This document shows, one piece after another, positions 35,492 to 43,598 of a stretch of DNA of 64,000 nucleotides (its first letter is position 1; each line of letters starts with the position of its first letter). The position numbers and the translations under genes are program-made. Source of the DNA: a filamentous cyanobacterium ESFC-1 (GTDB taxonomy: Bacteria > Cyanobacteriota > Cyanobacteriia > Cyanobacteriales > Spirulinaceae); NCBI GenBank assembly GCA_000380225.1, contig KB904821.1, positions 2,412,516 to 2,476,515 of the forward strand, read 5' to 3'. The notes under the pieces were generated by a model. It saw only the letters and a program-made list of their open reading frames with translations, had not been told where the DNA came from and did no database searches.

Positions 35492-35914
35492 TTATTCCCC
35501 TTGGCAGCGATCGCACAAACCCTGTACCGTTAACTCATAAGCTTCCACTTTTAAACCCGGACGTAACTGCCCAAAGGAAACCCCCTGCACCTGTTCCCAA
35601 GCAATATCTTCAATACAGCCACAGGACTTACAACGGAAGTGGTGATGCAACTCCACATTGGCATCATAACGGCAGACCCCCTCCTCTAACAAAACTTCTC
35701 GCACCAAACCCACATCCCGTAAGGCTTGCAGAGAACTGTAAACCGTCGCTTGAGACGACAACGGTTCAACCTGGTTAAGACCTTGATAAATTTGTTCGGC
35801 AGTAGGGTGGTCTGTCCGCGACAGCAAATTAGCATAAACCGCAAAACGCTGGGGCGTGACTCGCAAACCCTTTTCTTTCAAGATTTGGACAACTTTGTTG
35901 GCTTGCTTGTGCAT
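35492..35914 (-). CDS. perR: Fur-family regulator, PerR-like
   Basis: This winged-helix metalloregulator has the N-terminal DNA-binding part (LRVTPQRFAVYANLL, SSQATVYSSLQAL) and the dimerisation part with the metal-binding stretch ELHHHFRCKSCG. Two CxxC pairs (CKSC and CDRC) would hold the structural zinc. PerR rather than Fur or Zur is inferred from its divergent position next to a peroxiredoxin gene, as in Synechocystis slr1738/sll1621. The ATG at 35914 (MHKQANKVVQ) with an AGGAT upstream is a better start than the TTG at 35929. It may repress its own gene through the palindrome at 36072-36098. Confidence 0.85.
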   Translation of the reverse strand: MHKQANKVVQILKEKGLRVTPQRFAVYANLLSRTDHPTAEQIYQGLNQVEPLSSQATVYSSLQALRDVGLVREVLLEEGVCRYDANVELHHHFRCKSCGCIEDIAWEQVQGVSFGQLRPGLKVEAYELTVQGLCDRCQGE

Positions 35915-36071
35915 CACAACTATCCTCAAACAACTCGTTTGGGCGGCATCGGATACGCTCGACCCGGAATAACTCTGGAGAGCTTGGGTCTATTATAAGC
36001 TGCTTGTCGCTAGAGTTAACCTAATCTAAAACTTATTTTTAGAAAGTATTGATTTTTACCATTGACTTATT

Positions 36072-36098
36072 CTTAAGTTAGAATTATTCTGAGTTAAG
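36072..36098. promoter_or_regulatory. 27-bp palindrome, candidate PerR operator
   Basis: The sequence from CTTAAGTTAGAAT to its mirror ATTCTGAGTTAAG is symmetric around 36085, with only two mismatched pairs. The core TTAGAATTATTCTGA (36078-36092) resembles the PerR box TTATAATNATTATAA. It lies about 30-60 bp upstream of the peroxiredoxin ATG and 160 bp from the regulator start, in the divergent spacer. Confidence 0.7.
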
Positions 36099-36130
36099 TA
36101 CACAGTTGTTATAACCCAAGAGGTACATTT

Positions 36131-36703
36131 ATGGCAGTTCCTAATCGCGTTCCTGAAGTCACCTTCAAAACCCGCGTGCGCGACGAGTCTGTGGGGGGAC
36201 CGAATCCCTATCGCTGGCAAGATTTAACCACTTCAGAAATCTTCGGCGGTAAAAAAGTCGTGGTCTTCTCCCTTCCGGGTGCTTTCACCCCCACCTGTTC
36301 TTCCAATCACTTACCTCGTTACGAAGAACTCTACAACGAGTTCAAAGCCCAAGGCGTTGATGAGATTGTCTGCGTTTCTGTCAACGATGCTTTCGTCATG
36401 TTCCAATGGGGTAAGCAAATCGGCGCAGAAAACGTCTTTTTACTCCCCGATGGTAACGCTGAATTTACCCGCAAAATGGGAATGTTAGTCAGCAAAGACA
36501 ACCTCGGCTTCGGGATGCGCTCTTGGCGTTATTCCATGCTCGTCAACGATGGTAACGTTGAAAAAATGTTCGTCGAGCCGAACTACGCTGACAACTGCCC
36601 CACTGACCCCTTTGAAGTTTCCGACGCTGACACCATGCTGGCTTACCTCAAAGGTCAAGACCCCACTGGTGTTTCTGAACCCCGCAAAGCATTTGTTGGG
36701 TAA
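36131..36703 (+). CDS. Type II (Prx5-like) peroxiredoxin
   Basis: This 190-residue thiol peroxidase reduces H2O2 and organic peroxides. The peroxidatic Cys is C56 in [11 protein letters not shown], the typical Prx5/PrxII motif. An N-terminal extension [16 protein letters not shown] and the C-terminal part resemble Synechocystis Sll1621. A second Cys near 160 (ADNCPTDPF) could be resolving or structural. It is divergent from the PerR-like gene and upstream of a thioredoxin-reductase-like flavoprotein on the same strand, about 100 bp apart, hinting at a peroxide-defence module. Confidence 0.92.
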   Translation: MAVPNRVPEVTFKTRVRDESVGGPNPYRWQDLTTSEIFGGKKVVVFSLPGAFTPTCSSNHLPRYEELYNEFKAQGVDEIVCVSVNDAFVMFQWGKQIGAENVFLLPDGNAEFTRKMGMLVSKDNLGFGMRSWRYSMLVNDGNVEKMFVEPNYADNCPTDPFEVSDADTMLAYLKGQDPTGVSEPRKAFVG

Positions 36704-36724
36704 TCTAAAAGAAGGTCAAGGGTT

Positions 36725-36757
36725 GAGACTTGAGGTGACAATGTAGCCCCAAGTCTC
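36725..36757 (+). other. Inverted repeat between peroxiredoxin and flavoprotein genes
   Basis: GAGACTTGAGG (36725-36735) pairs with CCCCAAGTCTC (36747-36757), an 11-bp stem with one mismatch. No T run follows, so it may be a processing or stability hairpin that uncouples the two genes rather than a terminator. Confidence 0.5.
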
Positions 36758-36805
36758 TCCCAGAAATATTCTATATATAAACAATCCGTAGCGAGGCATA
36801 CTGCC

Positions 36806-37813
36806 ATGAAACTAAGCAGCAAAAATCTAGGCGATCGCGTTGATACCCTTTACGATGCTATTGTTGTAGGTGGTGGTATGGGGGGTTTATCGGCCGCCAT
36901 CTACTTAGCTCGTTACGGTCTCAAATGCCTGATTATCGAAAAAGGCCGCGGTCGCTCGGTGTGGATGCAGGATTTACGCAACTATGTCGGCCTCGACCCC
37001 GACACGCGGGGTAGCGCCATTGTCAATCACGGTACAAAGCAAGCGGTGGATTGGGGGGCAGACCATTTGCGGGGCTTTGTCGAAGAAGTCACCGACGAAG
37101 GGGATACCTTTGCAGTTAAAGTCAAAGTCGGTCGCAAAAATAGCACTTATCCGGTTTTTCGCAGTAAATACCTGATTGCTGCATCGGGAGTCATGGACAA
37201 ACTGCCCCAACTTGACGATATGCAGAATGTCTACGATTACGCAGGCTACACGCTGCACGTCTGCATGATTTGTGATGGCTTTGATATGTGGGATCAAAAA
37301 GCGGTACTGATTGCGGGAACGGAAGGCCAAATTAATGCCGCTTTTGTGGTCAATTGGTTTACCCCCTACATTACCGTCTTGACTCACGGCTTAGTCGAGG
37401 TCAGCAACGAAATGAAGCAAAAGCTGGCAGACCACGGCTATCCCCTTTACGAGCAGAAAATCGCTAAATTCCACGGCGAAAATCATAAAATGTCTGGGGT
37501 TGAACTCGAAGACGGTACGATGATCGAAGCCACAACGGGTTTAGTGAATATGGGTTCGACTTACTACAACGATTACCTCAAAGGCATTGAAGGCTTAGAA
37601 TGGGACGGCGAAAACTTGGTGACTCAGGGTTTAGCCCAAACCACTCACGACCGCATTTTTGCCATTGGTGACCTCAAGAAAGGTTTAAACCAGGTTTCGA
37701 TTGCTGTGGCGGATGGTACGATGGCAGCAACTCAGATTTGGCGCAATATTCGCCGCGCTAGTGAACCGCGTAAGTGGGAAGCTAATGTTAAGCAAAAAGC
37801 GATTGTGAATTAA
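36806..37813 (+). CDS. Thioredoxin-reductase-like flavoprotein (DDOR/DTR type)
   Basis: This 335-residue protein has an N-terminal FAD site (VVGGGMGGLSAAIYLARYG) and the redox-active pair C153-x-x-C156 in HVCMICDGFD, as in low-molecular-weight thioredoxin reductases. The second Rossmann motif, which binds NADPH in ordinary TrxR, is altered to AGTEGQINAAF. This is as described for cyanobacterial DDOR-type disulfide oxidoreductases that do not use pyridine nucleotides. Its electron source and target are therefore open. The neighbouring peroxiredoxin is an attractive partner by context. The DDOR label is inference from the motif change. Confidence 0.8.
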   Translation: MKLSSKNLGDRVDTLYDAIVVGGGMGGLSAAIYLARYGLKCLIIEKGRGRSVWMQDLRNYVGLDPDTRGSAIVNHGTKQAVDWGADHLRGFVEEVTDEGDTFAVKVKVGRKNSTYPVFRSKYLIAASGVMDKLPQLDDMQNVYDYAGYTLHVCMICDGFDMWDQKAVLIAGTEGQINAAFVVNWFTPYITVLTHGLVEVSNEMKQKLADHGYPLYEQKIAKFHGENHKMSGVELEDGTMIEATTGLVNMGSTYYNDYLKGIEGLEWDGENLVTQGLAQTTHDRIFAIGDLKKGLNQVSIAVADGTMAATQIWRNIRRASEPRKWEANVKQKAIVN

Positions 37814-37841
37814 CCGTTGTCCGATTAAATCTGGAACCATT

Positions 37842-37902
37842 AACCCCGGTTTCTAGGGTCAAATTCTAACTGAATCGGAGGAGTAGATCGGCAACCGGGG
37901 TT
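37842..37902. repeat. Inverted repeat AACCCCGGTT / AACCGGGGTT
   Basis: Perfect 10-bp arms at 37842-37851 and 37893-37902 enclose 41 bases just after the flavoprotein gene. A single arm of the same type (AAACCGGGGTTCT) occurs near 10301, so it is a small dispersed palindromic repeat; it may also serve as a terminator hairpin. Confidence 0.65.
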
Positions 37903-37954
37903 CTCAATTTTCTCGATTTGAGCCGATATCTTTTGACAATCGCACCCATCACCC

Positions 37955-39460
37955 ATGCCGCGCCAGCCCATTTTAACCTTTGACCGGGGAACATTACTGC
38001 TTCATCCGCCACCGCGAGGCAAAGCCTGGATTGATTTTGCCACCTGGGACGACCGCGTGGAGAAGTTTCGCGTTCCTGCGATGCAGTATCGTCAGTTAGT
38101 CGAAACTCTGCAAGCCGAAGGCATAGAGTTTATTGACGAAGCCAAAGCCTTTATTCCCCTCGACCTCAACCCTAGCCTCCAGATGCAGCCTTATCCGCAC
38201 CAAGAGGAGGCGTTACAGGCTTGGAAACTGTCTGGACGCAATGGGGTCGTGGTGCTGCCTACGGCGGCAGGAAAGACCTATTTGGCGCAACTGGCCATGG
38301 AGTCTACCCCCCGCAGTACCTTGATTTTAGTGCCGACTCTGGACTTGATGCACCAGTGGTATGCCCAACTCGAAGCGGCTTTTCCTGATGTGGAAATTGG
38401 GTTGTTGGGAGGGGGTTCTCGCGATCGCACTCCTATTTTAGTCGCCACTTATAATAGTGCGGCGATTAATGCCGAGAACTTAGGCGATCAATATGCCTTA
38501 CTGATTTTTGATGAATGTCATCATCTGCCGACAGATTTCTTTCGCGTCATTGCCGAATACGCGATCGCCCCTTATCGTTTAGGATTAACCGCCACCCCCG
38601 AAAGATCAGACGGTTCTCATCGCGACTTAGAAGGCTTAATCGGTTCTGTCGTTTATCGCAAACGCCCCGAAGACCTCTCCGGTCAAGCCCTCGCGCAACA
38701 CCAAGTTGTCCAGATTAAAGTTAAATTATCAGACAAGGAGCGATCGCGCTACGACCAAGCCGTACAAACCCGCAACAGCTTTCTGCGTCGCTCCAATATC
38801 TCCCTTTATAACCTCAACGGTTGGCAAGAATTTGTCAAAGCCTCCGCTTGTTCCGTTGCCGGTCGTCGGGCCATGTTAGCCCATCGCGAAGCCAAAGAAA
38901 TCTCCCTGTGTACCGACGGTAAAATTAACGTCTTAACCGACCTCATTACCCAACATTACCCCGAACGCACCCTTATCTTTACCAACGACAACGCCACCGT
39001 TTACCGCATCTCCCAAGACTTCCTGATTCCGGCAATCACCTACCAAACCCCCGTCAAAGAACGCCACGACATCCTGCAACGCTTCAAAGCCGGAGAATAT
39101 AAAGCCCTCGTCGCTTCCCACGTCCTCAACGAAGGGGTAGACGTTCCCGACGCACGCATCGCCATTATCCTCTCTGGGACAGGTTCAGCCCGCGAATACG
39201 TCCAACGTCTCGGTCGTGTCCTCCGCAAAGGCTCAGACGGGCAGAAATTCGCCCTGCTGTACGAAGTCATCGCCGAAGACACCAGCGAGGAACGCACCTC
39301 CGAACGCCGTCGCAGTTCCCCCACCTCCGAACCCCGACAACTGGAAATCCTACCCTCACAGTCTAAGCCCAAAAAATACGGCACAAAACGCCCCTCGATT
39401 CCCAAAGCCGCCGAATCCCGCCCAAAATGGCCCAATAAACCCAAAAAGCCCAAGCGTTGA
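37955..39460 (+). CDS. XPB-like superfamily 2 DNA helicase
   Basis: This 501-residue DEAH-type helicase is related to XPB/Rad25. After an N-terminal damage-recognition-like domain (about 1-80) come motif I LPTAAGKTYLA (near 100), motif Ia LVPTLDLMHQW, motif II DECHH (near 185), motif III LGLTATPERSDG, and motifs V-VI HVLNEGVDVPDA and QRLGRVLRKG. The last about 70 residues are basic and Pro/Lys-rich, probably disordered and DNA-binding. Bacterial and archaeal XPB genes often sit beside the nuclease Bax1 (DUF790); no such gene follows here, and a Uma2-fold nuclease takes that place. Confidence 0.9.
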   Translation: MPRQPILTFDRGTLLLHPPPRGKAWIDFATWDDRVEKFRVPAMQYRQLVETLQAEGIEFIDEAKAFIPLDLNPSLQMQPYPHQEEALQAWKLSGRNGVVVLPTAAGKTYLAQLAMESTPRSTLILVPTLDLMHQWYAQLEAAFPDVEIGLLGGGSRDRTPILVATYNSAAINAENLGDQYALLIFDECHHLPTDFFRVIAEYAIAPYRLGLTATPERSDGSHRDLEGLIGSVVYRKRPEDLSGQALAQHQVVQIKVKLSDKERSRYDQAVQTRNSFLRRSNISLYNLNGWQEFVKASACSVAGRRAMLAHREAKEISLCTDGKINVLTDLITQHYPERTLIFTNDNATVYRISQDFLIPAITYQTPVKERHDILQRFKAGEYKALVASHVLNEGVDVPDARIAIILSGTGSAREYVQRLGRVLRKGSDGQKFALLYEVIAEDTSEERTSERRRSSPTSEPRQLEILPSQSKPKKYGTKRPSIPKAAESRPKWPNKPKKPKR

Positions 39461-39514
39461 ACTGATTGATACAGTGCTAAATTGTACAGGCAATCTCAAA
39501 AAAGAGAAGTAACG

Positions 39515-40123
39515 ATGATTCAAACCAATCTGAAACCCTTAAATGTTGAAGAGTTCATCGCGCAATATGGCGACCAAGATCGGTATGAACTAATTGATGG
39601 AGAGTTAATCGACTTGGAACCCACAGGTTTACATGAACAGGTCATTGGTTTTGTAGCGCGAAAGCTTAATGTTGAAATAGATCGCCTCAATTTGCCTTAC
39701 TTTATCCCTCATCGTTGCTTGATTCAGGTATCAGATGATACAGCATTTCGCCCGGATGTCATTGTCTTAGACAAAACTCAACTAATCCATGAACCCCGTT
39801 GGCAACAGCAACCCATCATTACATCCAGTATTGCTATTAAATTGATTGCTGAAGTTGTTAGCACTAATTGGCAAAATGATTATGCTCGCAAAGCAGAAGA
39901 CTATGCCATTTTGGGAGTACCGGAATATTGGATTACTGATTATCTTGGATTAGGTGGGAGAGATTATATTGGTAAACCCAAACAACCTACACTTACGGTA
40001 TGTCAGTTAGTAGGTGATACATACAAAAAACGCCTATTTCGCCAAGGTGACACTCTAACCTCTGCCACATTTCCCGATTTACGACTCCAAGCAGAAGCTA
40101 TCTTTGCTGCTGGACAATTGTAG
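39515..40123 (+). CDS. Uma2 family endonuclease (DUF820)
   Basis: This protein of about 202 residues has the fold's hallmark order: NVEEFIAQYGDQDRYELIDGELIDLEPTG at the start (residues about 7-35), TAFRPDVIVLD in the middle, IKLIAEVVSTNWQNDYARKAEDY and VPEYWITDYL in the core. The frame extends to a TTG-type start at 39482, but the Met at 39515 (MIQTNLKPL) with AGAGAAG upstream is the better start. It follows the helicase gene by about 55 bp on the same strand. Confidence 0.88.
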   Translation: MIQTNLKPLNVEEFIAQYGDQDRYELIDGELIDLEPTGLHEQVIGFVARKLNVEIDRLNLPYFIPHRCLIQVSDDTAFRPDVIVLDKTQLIHEPRWQQQPIITSSIAIKLIAEVVSTNWQNDYARKAEDYAILGVPEYWITDYLGLGGRDYIGKPKQPTLTVCQLVGDTYKKRLFRQGDTLTSATFPDLRLQAEAIFAAGQL

Positions 40124-40159
40124 GAGATTAAACCGATTCGGATTGAATTCAAAGTTATT

Positions 40160-40276
40160 TTAATCTCGTTCCTTGGTTCCACCAAGGGACGCACCAAACG
40201 AAGCTCCGCCTCGATTTTACAATAGATATACTATTAAGAAAAACCTAGAGACGAGTTTACTTCTCAAATGAAAATA
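40160..40276. repeat. 117-bp direct repeat, left copy
   Basis: It matches 41334-41450 at 112 of 117 positions by eye. Inside are two hairpins: CCTTGGT-tcc-ACCAAGG and CGAAGCT-c-CGCCTCG (perfect as CGAGGC-tcc-GCCTCG in the right copy). It ends about 40 bp before the DUF2887 gene. Confidence 0.9.
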
Positions 40277-40315
40277 CTATAGTTAGAGAGAATTGCGATT
40301 TTCAGAGCATTAACC

Positions 40316-41134
40316 ATGAAAACTGATTCTTTACTTTACCGTTTTTTCAAAACTGCTCCTTCAATTTTCTTCAAACTAATTAATCGACCGGAGTTGCAGG
40401 GATATAAGTTTGAATCCGTCGAAGTCAAGCAAACGGCTCATCGTATTGATGGTGTATTTTTACCCCCAGAAAATGCTCCAGAGAGTCCGATTTTTTTTTC
40501 AGAGTTTCAGTTCCAAAACGACCCTTTAATCTATCACCGACTCTTTGCTGAGATTTTCATGTATTTAGAACAAAATCCCGATTTCGCCGATTGGCAAGCA
40601 GTCGTGATTTTCCCTCGTCGTTCCTTAGAACCGACAGATACTAACTATTACCGTGCTTTACTGAATTGTCCTCAAGTGCAACGTTTTTACTTGGACGAAT
40701 TGAGCGAGTCAGAAGGTTTACCCGTAAGTTTAAGATTGCTCCAACTCATTGTCACGCCGCCTCGGACAGTGGTTAATACCGCCAAGCAGTTAATTACGCA
40801 AGCAGAAACGAATACCGATCTAGAACCCGCGTTAATATTAGAATTAGCCATTACTACGATGGTGTACAAATTTCCCCAGTTAAGTCGAGAGGAGATTATC
40901 AAAATGTTAGAAATTGCTTCAGAAGCACAGCAAACTCGCTTTTACCAAGAAGCTAGAGAAGAAGGACAAAGAAACCTGATTCTCCGTTTATTAAATCGCC
41001 GTTTTGACTCGATTCCTGCCGAAACGCGATCGCGCCTCGAAACCCTTAATTCTACACAGTTAGAAGCCCTCGCAGAAGCTTTATTTGACTTTACTTCTAT
41101 TGAAGATTTACAACAATGGTTACAAAACTTATAA
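40316..41134 (+). CDS. Rpn/DUF2887-family protein with DUF4351 C-terminus
   Basis: This 272-residue protein has an N-terminal DUF2887/Rpn-type PD-(D/E)xK nuclease-like domain: FFKTAPSIFFKLINRP, then FESVEVKQTAHRIDGVFLPP with the acidic D, and FFSEFQFQNDPLIYHRL with the E-x-Q core. The C-terminal DUF4351 segment (about 220-272) reads LILRLLNRRFDSIPAETR and ends DLQQWLQNL. Rpn relatives promote RecA-independent recombination and are often annotated as putative transposases. The gene is bracketed by 117-bp direct repeats, which suggests it moved or was duplicated as a cassette. Confidence 0.82.
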   Translation: MKTDSLLYRFFKTAPSIFFKLINRPELQGYKFESVEVKQTAHRIDGVFLPPENAPESPIFFSEFQFQNDPLIYHRLFAEIFMYLEQNPDFADWQAVVIFPRRSLEPTDTNYYRALLNCPQVQRFYLDELSESEGLPVSLRLLQLIVTPPRTVVNTAKQLITQAETNTDLEPALILELAITTMVYKFPQLSREEIIKMLEIASEAQQTRFYQEAREEGQRNLILRLLNRRFDSIPAETRSRLETLNSTQLEALAEALFDFTSIEDLQQWLQNL

Positions 41135-41243
41135 AAATATCTCAAATCTCATTAATCTTGTTTAAAAACCAACTCTAGAACAGATAGGGTAGGCAATGCC
41201 AGCCGGAGTCAAGGTGCTAGACTTCGCCATGGTCTTACTGATT

Positions 41244-41322
41244 GAGAGGGGGGAGAGGGGGTTTTTGGGGCAATCGGCAATCGGGGTGTAGGGGCGGGGT
41301 TTCCCCGTCCAGAGGGGGAAGA
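41244..41322. repeat. Composite repeat module in inverted orientation
   Basis: Read on the minus strand the order is TTCCCCCTC, TGGACGGGGAAACCCCG, CCCCTAC, CCGATTGCCGATTGCC, CCCAAAAA and then pyrimidine-rich DNA. This is the same module order as near 8463-8560 and at other loci. No gene is present in 41135-41540 apart from this, the right 117-bp repeat and the guaB3 terminator. Confidence 0.85.
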
Positions 41323-41333
41323 AAAAACTGTGC

Positions 41334-41450
41334 TTAATCTCGTTCCTTGGTTCTACCAAGGGACGCACCAAACGAGGCTCCGCCTCGATTTTATAATAGA
41401 TATACTATTAAGAAAAACATAGAGGCGAGTTTACTTCTCAAATGAAAATA
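41334..41450. repeat. 117-bp direct repeat, right copy
   Basis: This is the partner of 40160-40276, offset 1174 bp, with five differences. It lies between the DUF2887 gene and the terminator of guaB3. Confidence 0.9.
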
Positions 41451-41484
41451 TAATATTTACAACTCCCAACAGAATCTATTAATC

Positions 41485-41519
41485 AAAAAAAGTGTGAGGT
41501 CAAATCGACCCCACACTTT
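41485..41519 (-). terminator. Rho-independent terminator of guaB3
   Basis: On the minus strand AAAGTGTG-GGTC and GACC-CACACTTT form a stem of 8 plus 4 bp with one mismatched pair and a 5-base loop, followed by a run of T. It lies 20-55 bp after the guaB3 stop codon. Confidence 0.85.
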
Positions 41520-41540
41520 ACAACAAAACCAAAATTAAAA

Positions 41541-42704
41541 CTATTTACCCATACCCAACTGTTGAGCTTTTTGGTAAACCTTACCCTCAGTCAGCAACGA
41601 CGGTGCAATCACCACTTCAACCTGTTGCATTTCCTTGAGGTCTTTTGCCCCCAAAGTTCCCATACTGGTTGTAAGCGCACCGAGTAAATTATGAGTTCCA
41701 TCGTCAAGTTTTGCCGGGCCCACCAGGATTTCCTTAATCGTTCCGGTTGTCCCCACATTAATGCGAGTACCGCGAGGCAATACCGGACTCGGCGTAGCCA
41801 TACCCCAGTGAAAATCACCCCCAGGGGCTTCAGCAGCGCGGGCAATGGGCGACCCAATCATCACCGCATCAGCCCCGCAAGCAATACATTTACAAATATC
41901 GCCCCCAGTCACAATGCCGCCATCGGCGATAATGGGGATATATTTACCCGTTTCGCGCTGAAAATCGTCACGGGCGGCGGCACAGTCAGCCGTAGCGGTG
42001 GCTTGCGGTACGCCAACCCCTAAGACACCGCGAGAGGTACAGGCAGCCCCCGGCCCAATCCCCACCATTACGGCGGCAGCCCCGGCTTGCATCAGCTTCA
42101 GGGCGACATCATAGGTAACGCAATTCCCCAAAGCCACAGGCATGGGCATTTCTTGGCAGAATTGCGCTAAATCCAAGGGGGTTACGCCTTCGGGGGAGAG
42201 GTGGGAGGTAGAGACGACGGTGGCTTGGACAAATACTAAGTCCGCTTGGGCTTCAGCAACAGTTTTGCCGAATTTAGAAGCCCCCAGAGGAGTCAGACTC
42301 ACCGCAGCAATGCCACCTTGGTCTTTGATTTCTTTAATACGTTGTTGAATGAGTCCGGCTTTGATGGGTTCGGCATAAAGTTCTTGCATCAAACCGACAA
42401 ATTCTTGTTTGCCCACGGACATAATGCGTTCTAAGAGGGGTTGCGGGTCTTCGTAACGGGTTTGGATGCCTTCGAGGTTTAGCACCCCCATTGCCCCTAA
42501 TTCCGACAGTAAAGTTGCCATGCGGACATCTACCACCCCATCCATCGCACTAGCAATAATGGGGATGTTGCGTTCGATGCCGCCAATTTGCCAGCCTGTA
42601 TCGGCTAAACTGGGGTCTACTGTGTTTGGCCCGGGGACAAGGGCAATTTCATCGATTCCGTAAGCGCGTCTTGCGGTTTTACCGCGACCAATTTGAATAT
42701 CCAC
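41541..42704 (-). CDS. guaB3: GuaB3-family IMP dehydrogenase/GMP reductase-like enzyme
   Basis: This 387-residue TIM-barrel protein of the GuaB3 subgroup begins [19 protein letters not shown] and lacks the CBS domains of classical IMPDH. The catalytic cysteine is in [15 protein letters not shown] near 222. The phosphate-binding loop [14 protein letters not shown] and the C-terminal block [20 protein letters not shown] are present. GuaB3 proteins of cyanobacteria and actinobacteria have been proposed to act as GMP reductases rather than IMP dehydrogenases; sequence alone does not decide. It is a single gene with its own terminator. Confidence 0.9.
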   Translation of the reverse strand: MDIQIGRGKTARRAYGIDEIALVPGPNTVDPSLADTGWQIGGIERNIPIIASAMDGVVDVRMATLLSELGAMGVLNLEGIQTRYEDPQPLLERIMSVGKQEFVGLMQELYAEPIKAGLIQQRIKEIKDQGGIAAVSLTPLGASKFGKTVAEAQADLVFVQATVVSTSHLSPEGVTPLDLAQFCQEMPMPVALGNCVTYDVALKLMQAGAAAVMVGIGPGAACTSRGVLGVGVPQATATADCAAARDDFQRETGKYIPIIADGGIVTGGDICKCIACGADAVMIGSPIARAAEAPGGDFHWGMATPSPVLPRGTRINVGTTGTIKEILVGPAKLDDGTHNLLGALTTSMGTLGAKDLKEMQQVEVVIAPSLLTEGKVYQKAQQLGMGK

Positions 42705-42833
42705 TTGTGTATTTTCGTTCCCAAAGCTATTAGGTTAGGCTATCAAATTTTTTCCTTTTGTGGGGATAGTGTAGCGAAAGTTACGGACAATAGAGAATTT
42801 ATCCTGAGTTCTTCTAGAAATGTCTCTTGAAAT

Positions 42834-43388
42834 CTAACGCTTGCCAATGCTGTTTTTAAAGCCGTCTCGTCCCATCAATCGCTTGATATAATCCCCCACG
42901 GCTTGATATTCGCTAATATCTAATCTCAGCATGAGTTGGGTATAAATTAAAAGCGACCCAACGGCGACATCGACAACGGTAAATTCTTCCCCCATGAGAA
43001 AGGGCTGTTTGTTTAATATTTCGTTGAGAGGAGTTAGGAGTTTGGGCTTTTCTTTTTCCCGACTGTCTGCGATAAATAAGCCCGGCCCTAAAGTTGCATT
43101 GGCAAAAACAATCCATTGATTGATAACAGAGCGTTTTTCGAGGGATGCCTCTATTTCGCCGTGTTTTTCGGCTAAATACAGCAAAATTGCCCCAGATTCC
43201 CACAGAGTAAAGTCACCCTCGACAATTGCGGGTAGTTTGCCCATGGGATTGATTTTTAAATATTCCGGTTGACGGTGTTCTCCTGCTTGCATATCCAGCA
43301 TGACAAATTTGTATGGAATTTGCTTTTCTTCGAGATACCATTGCACAATTGAGGCGCGAGTTCGTTGACCGCCGTAGAGTTTCAACAT
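42834..43388 (-). CDS. Glutathione S-transferase family protein
   Basis: This 184-residue protein has an N-terminal thioredoxin-like domain with LYGGQRTRASIVQWYLEE, the cis-proline in GKLPAIVEG and the glutathione gamma-glutamyl contact WESGAILLYLAEKHG. A helical C-terminal domain follows, slightly shorter than usual. The substrate is unknown; the position of Ser11/Thr-type residues in the active-site loop is unlike the Tyr class. Confidence 0.85.
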   Translation of the reverse strand: MLKLYGGQRTRASIVQWYLEEKQIPYKFVMLDMQAGEHRQPEYLKINPMGKLPAIVEGDFTLWESGAILLYLAEKHGEIEASLEKRSVINQWIVFANATLGPGLFIADSREKEKPKLLTPLNEILNKQPFLMGEEFTVVDVAVGSLLIYTQLMLRLDISEYQAVGDYIKRLMGRDGFKNSIGKR

Positions 43389-43435
43389 GATTTTTTCCTG
43401 TGAAAGGGATAGTCTTTTTATTATACTGGCGGTTG

Positions 43436-43598
43436 TCAGTTTGCTAGTTCGGGTAAGAAGTTTATGTCCATGTAATATTGTTTATAGTTACTGGGATTGA
43501 GGTAAACTTTGATTTCGCGATCGCATACAAATTCTTCGGGGTCGAACCAAATATTTTCAAAAGTGAAAATATAAACTTTGTTGTCGATTTTAAAAACC
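43436..43598 (-). pseudogene. Possible small-gene remnant without a start codon
   Basis: Directly behind the kinase stop codon, a different minus-strand frame reads VFKIDNKVYIFTFENIWF, then DPEEFVCDREIKVYLNP, and ends YYMDINFLPELAN. The composition and codon choice look protein-like, but there is no ATG, GTG or TTG at its beginning; it starts inside the kinase 3' end. It may be a decayed gene or the lost C-terminus of something. I do not recognise it. Confidence 0.35.
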
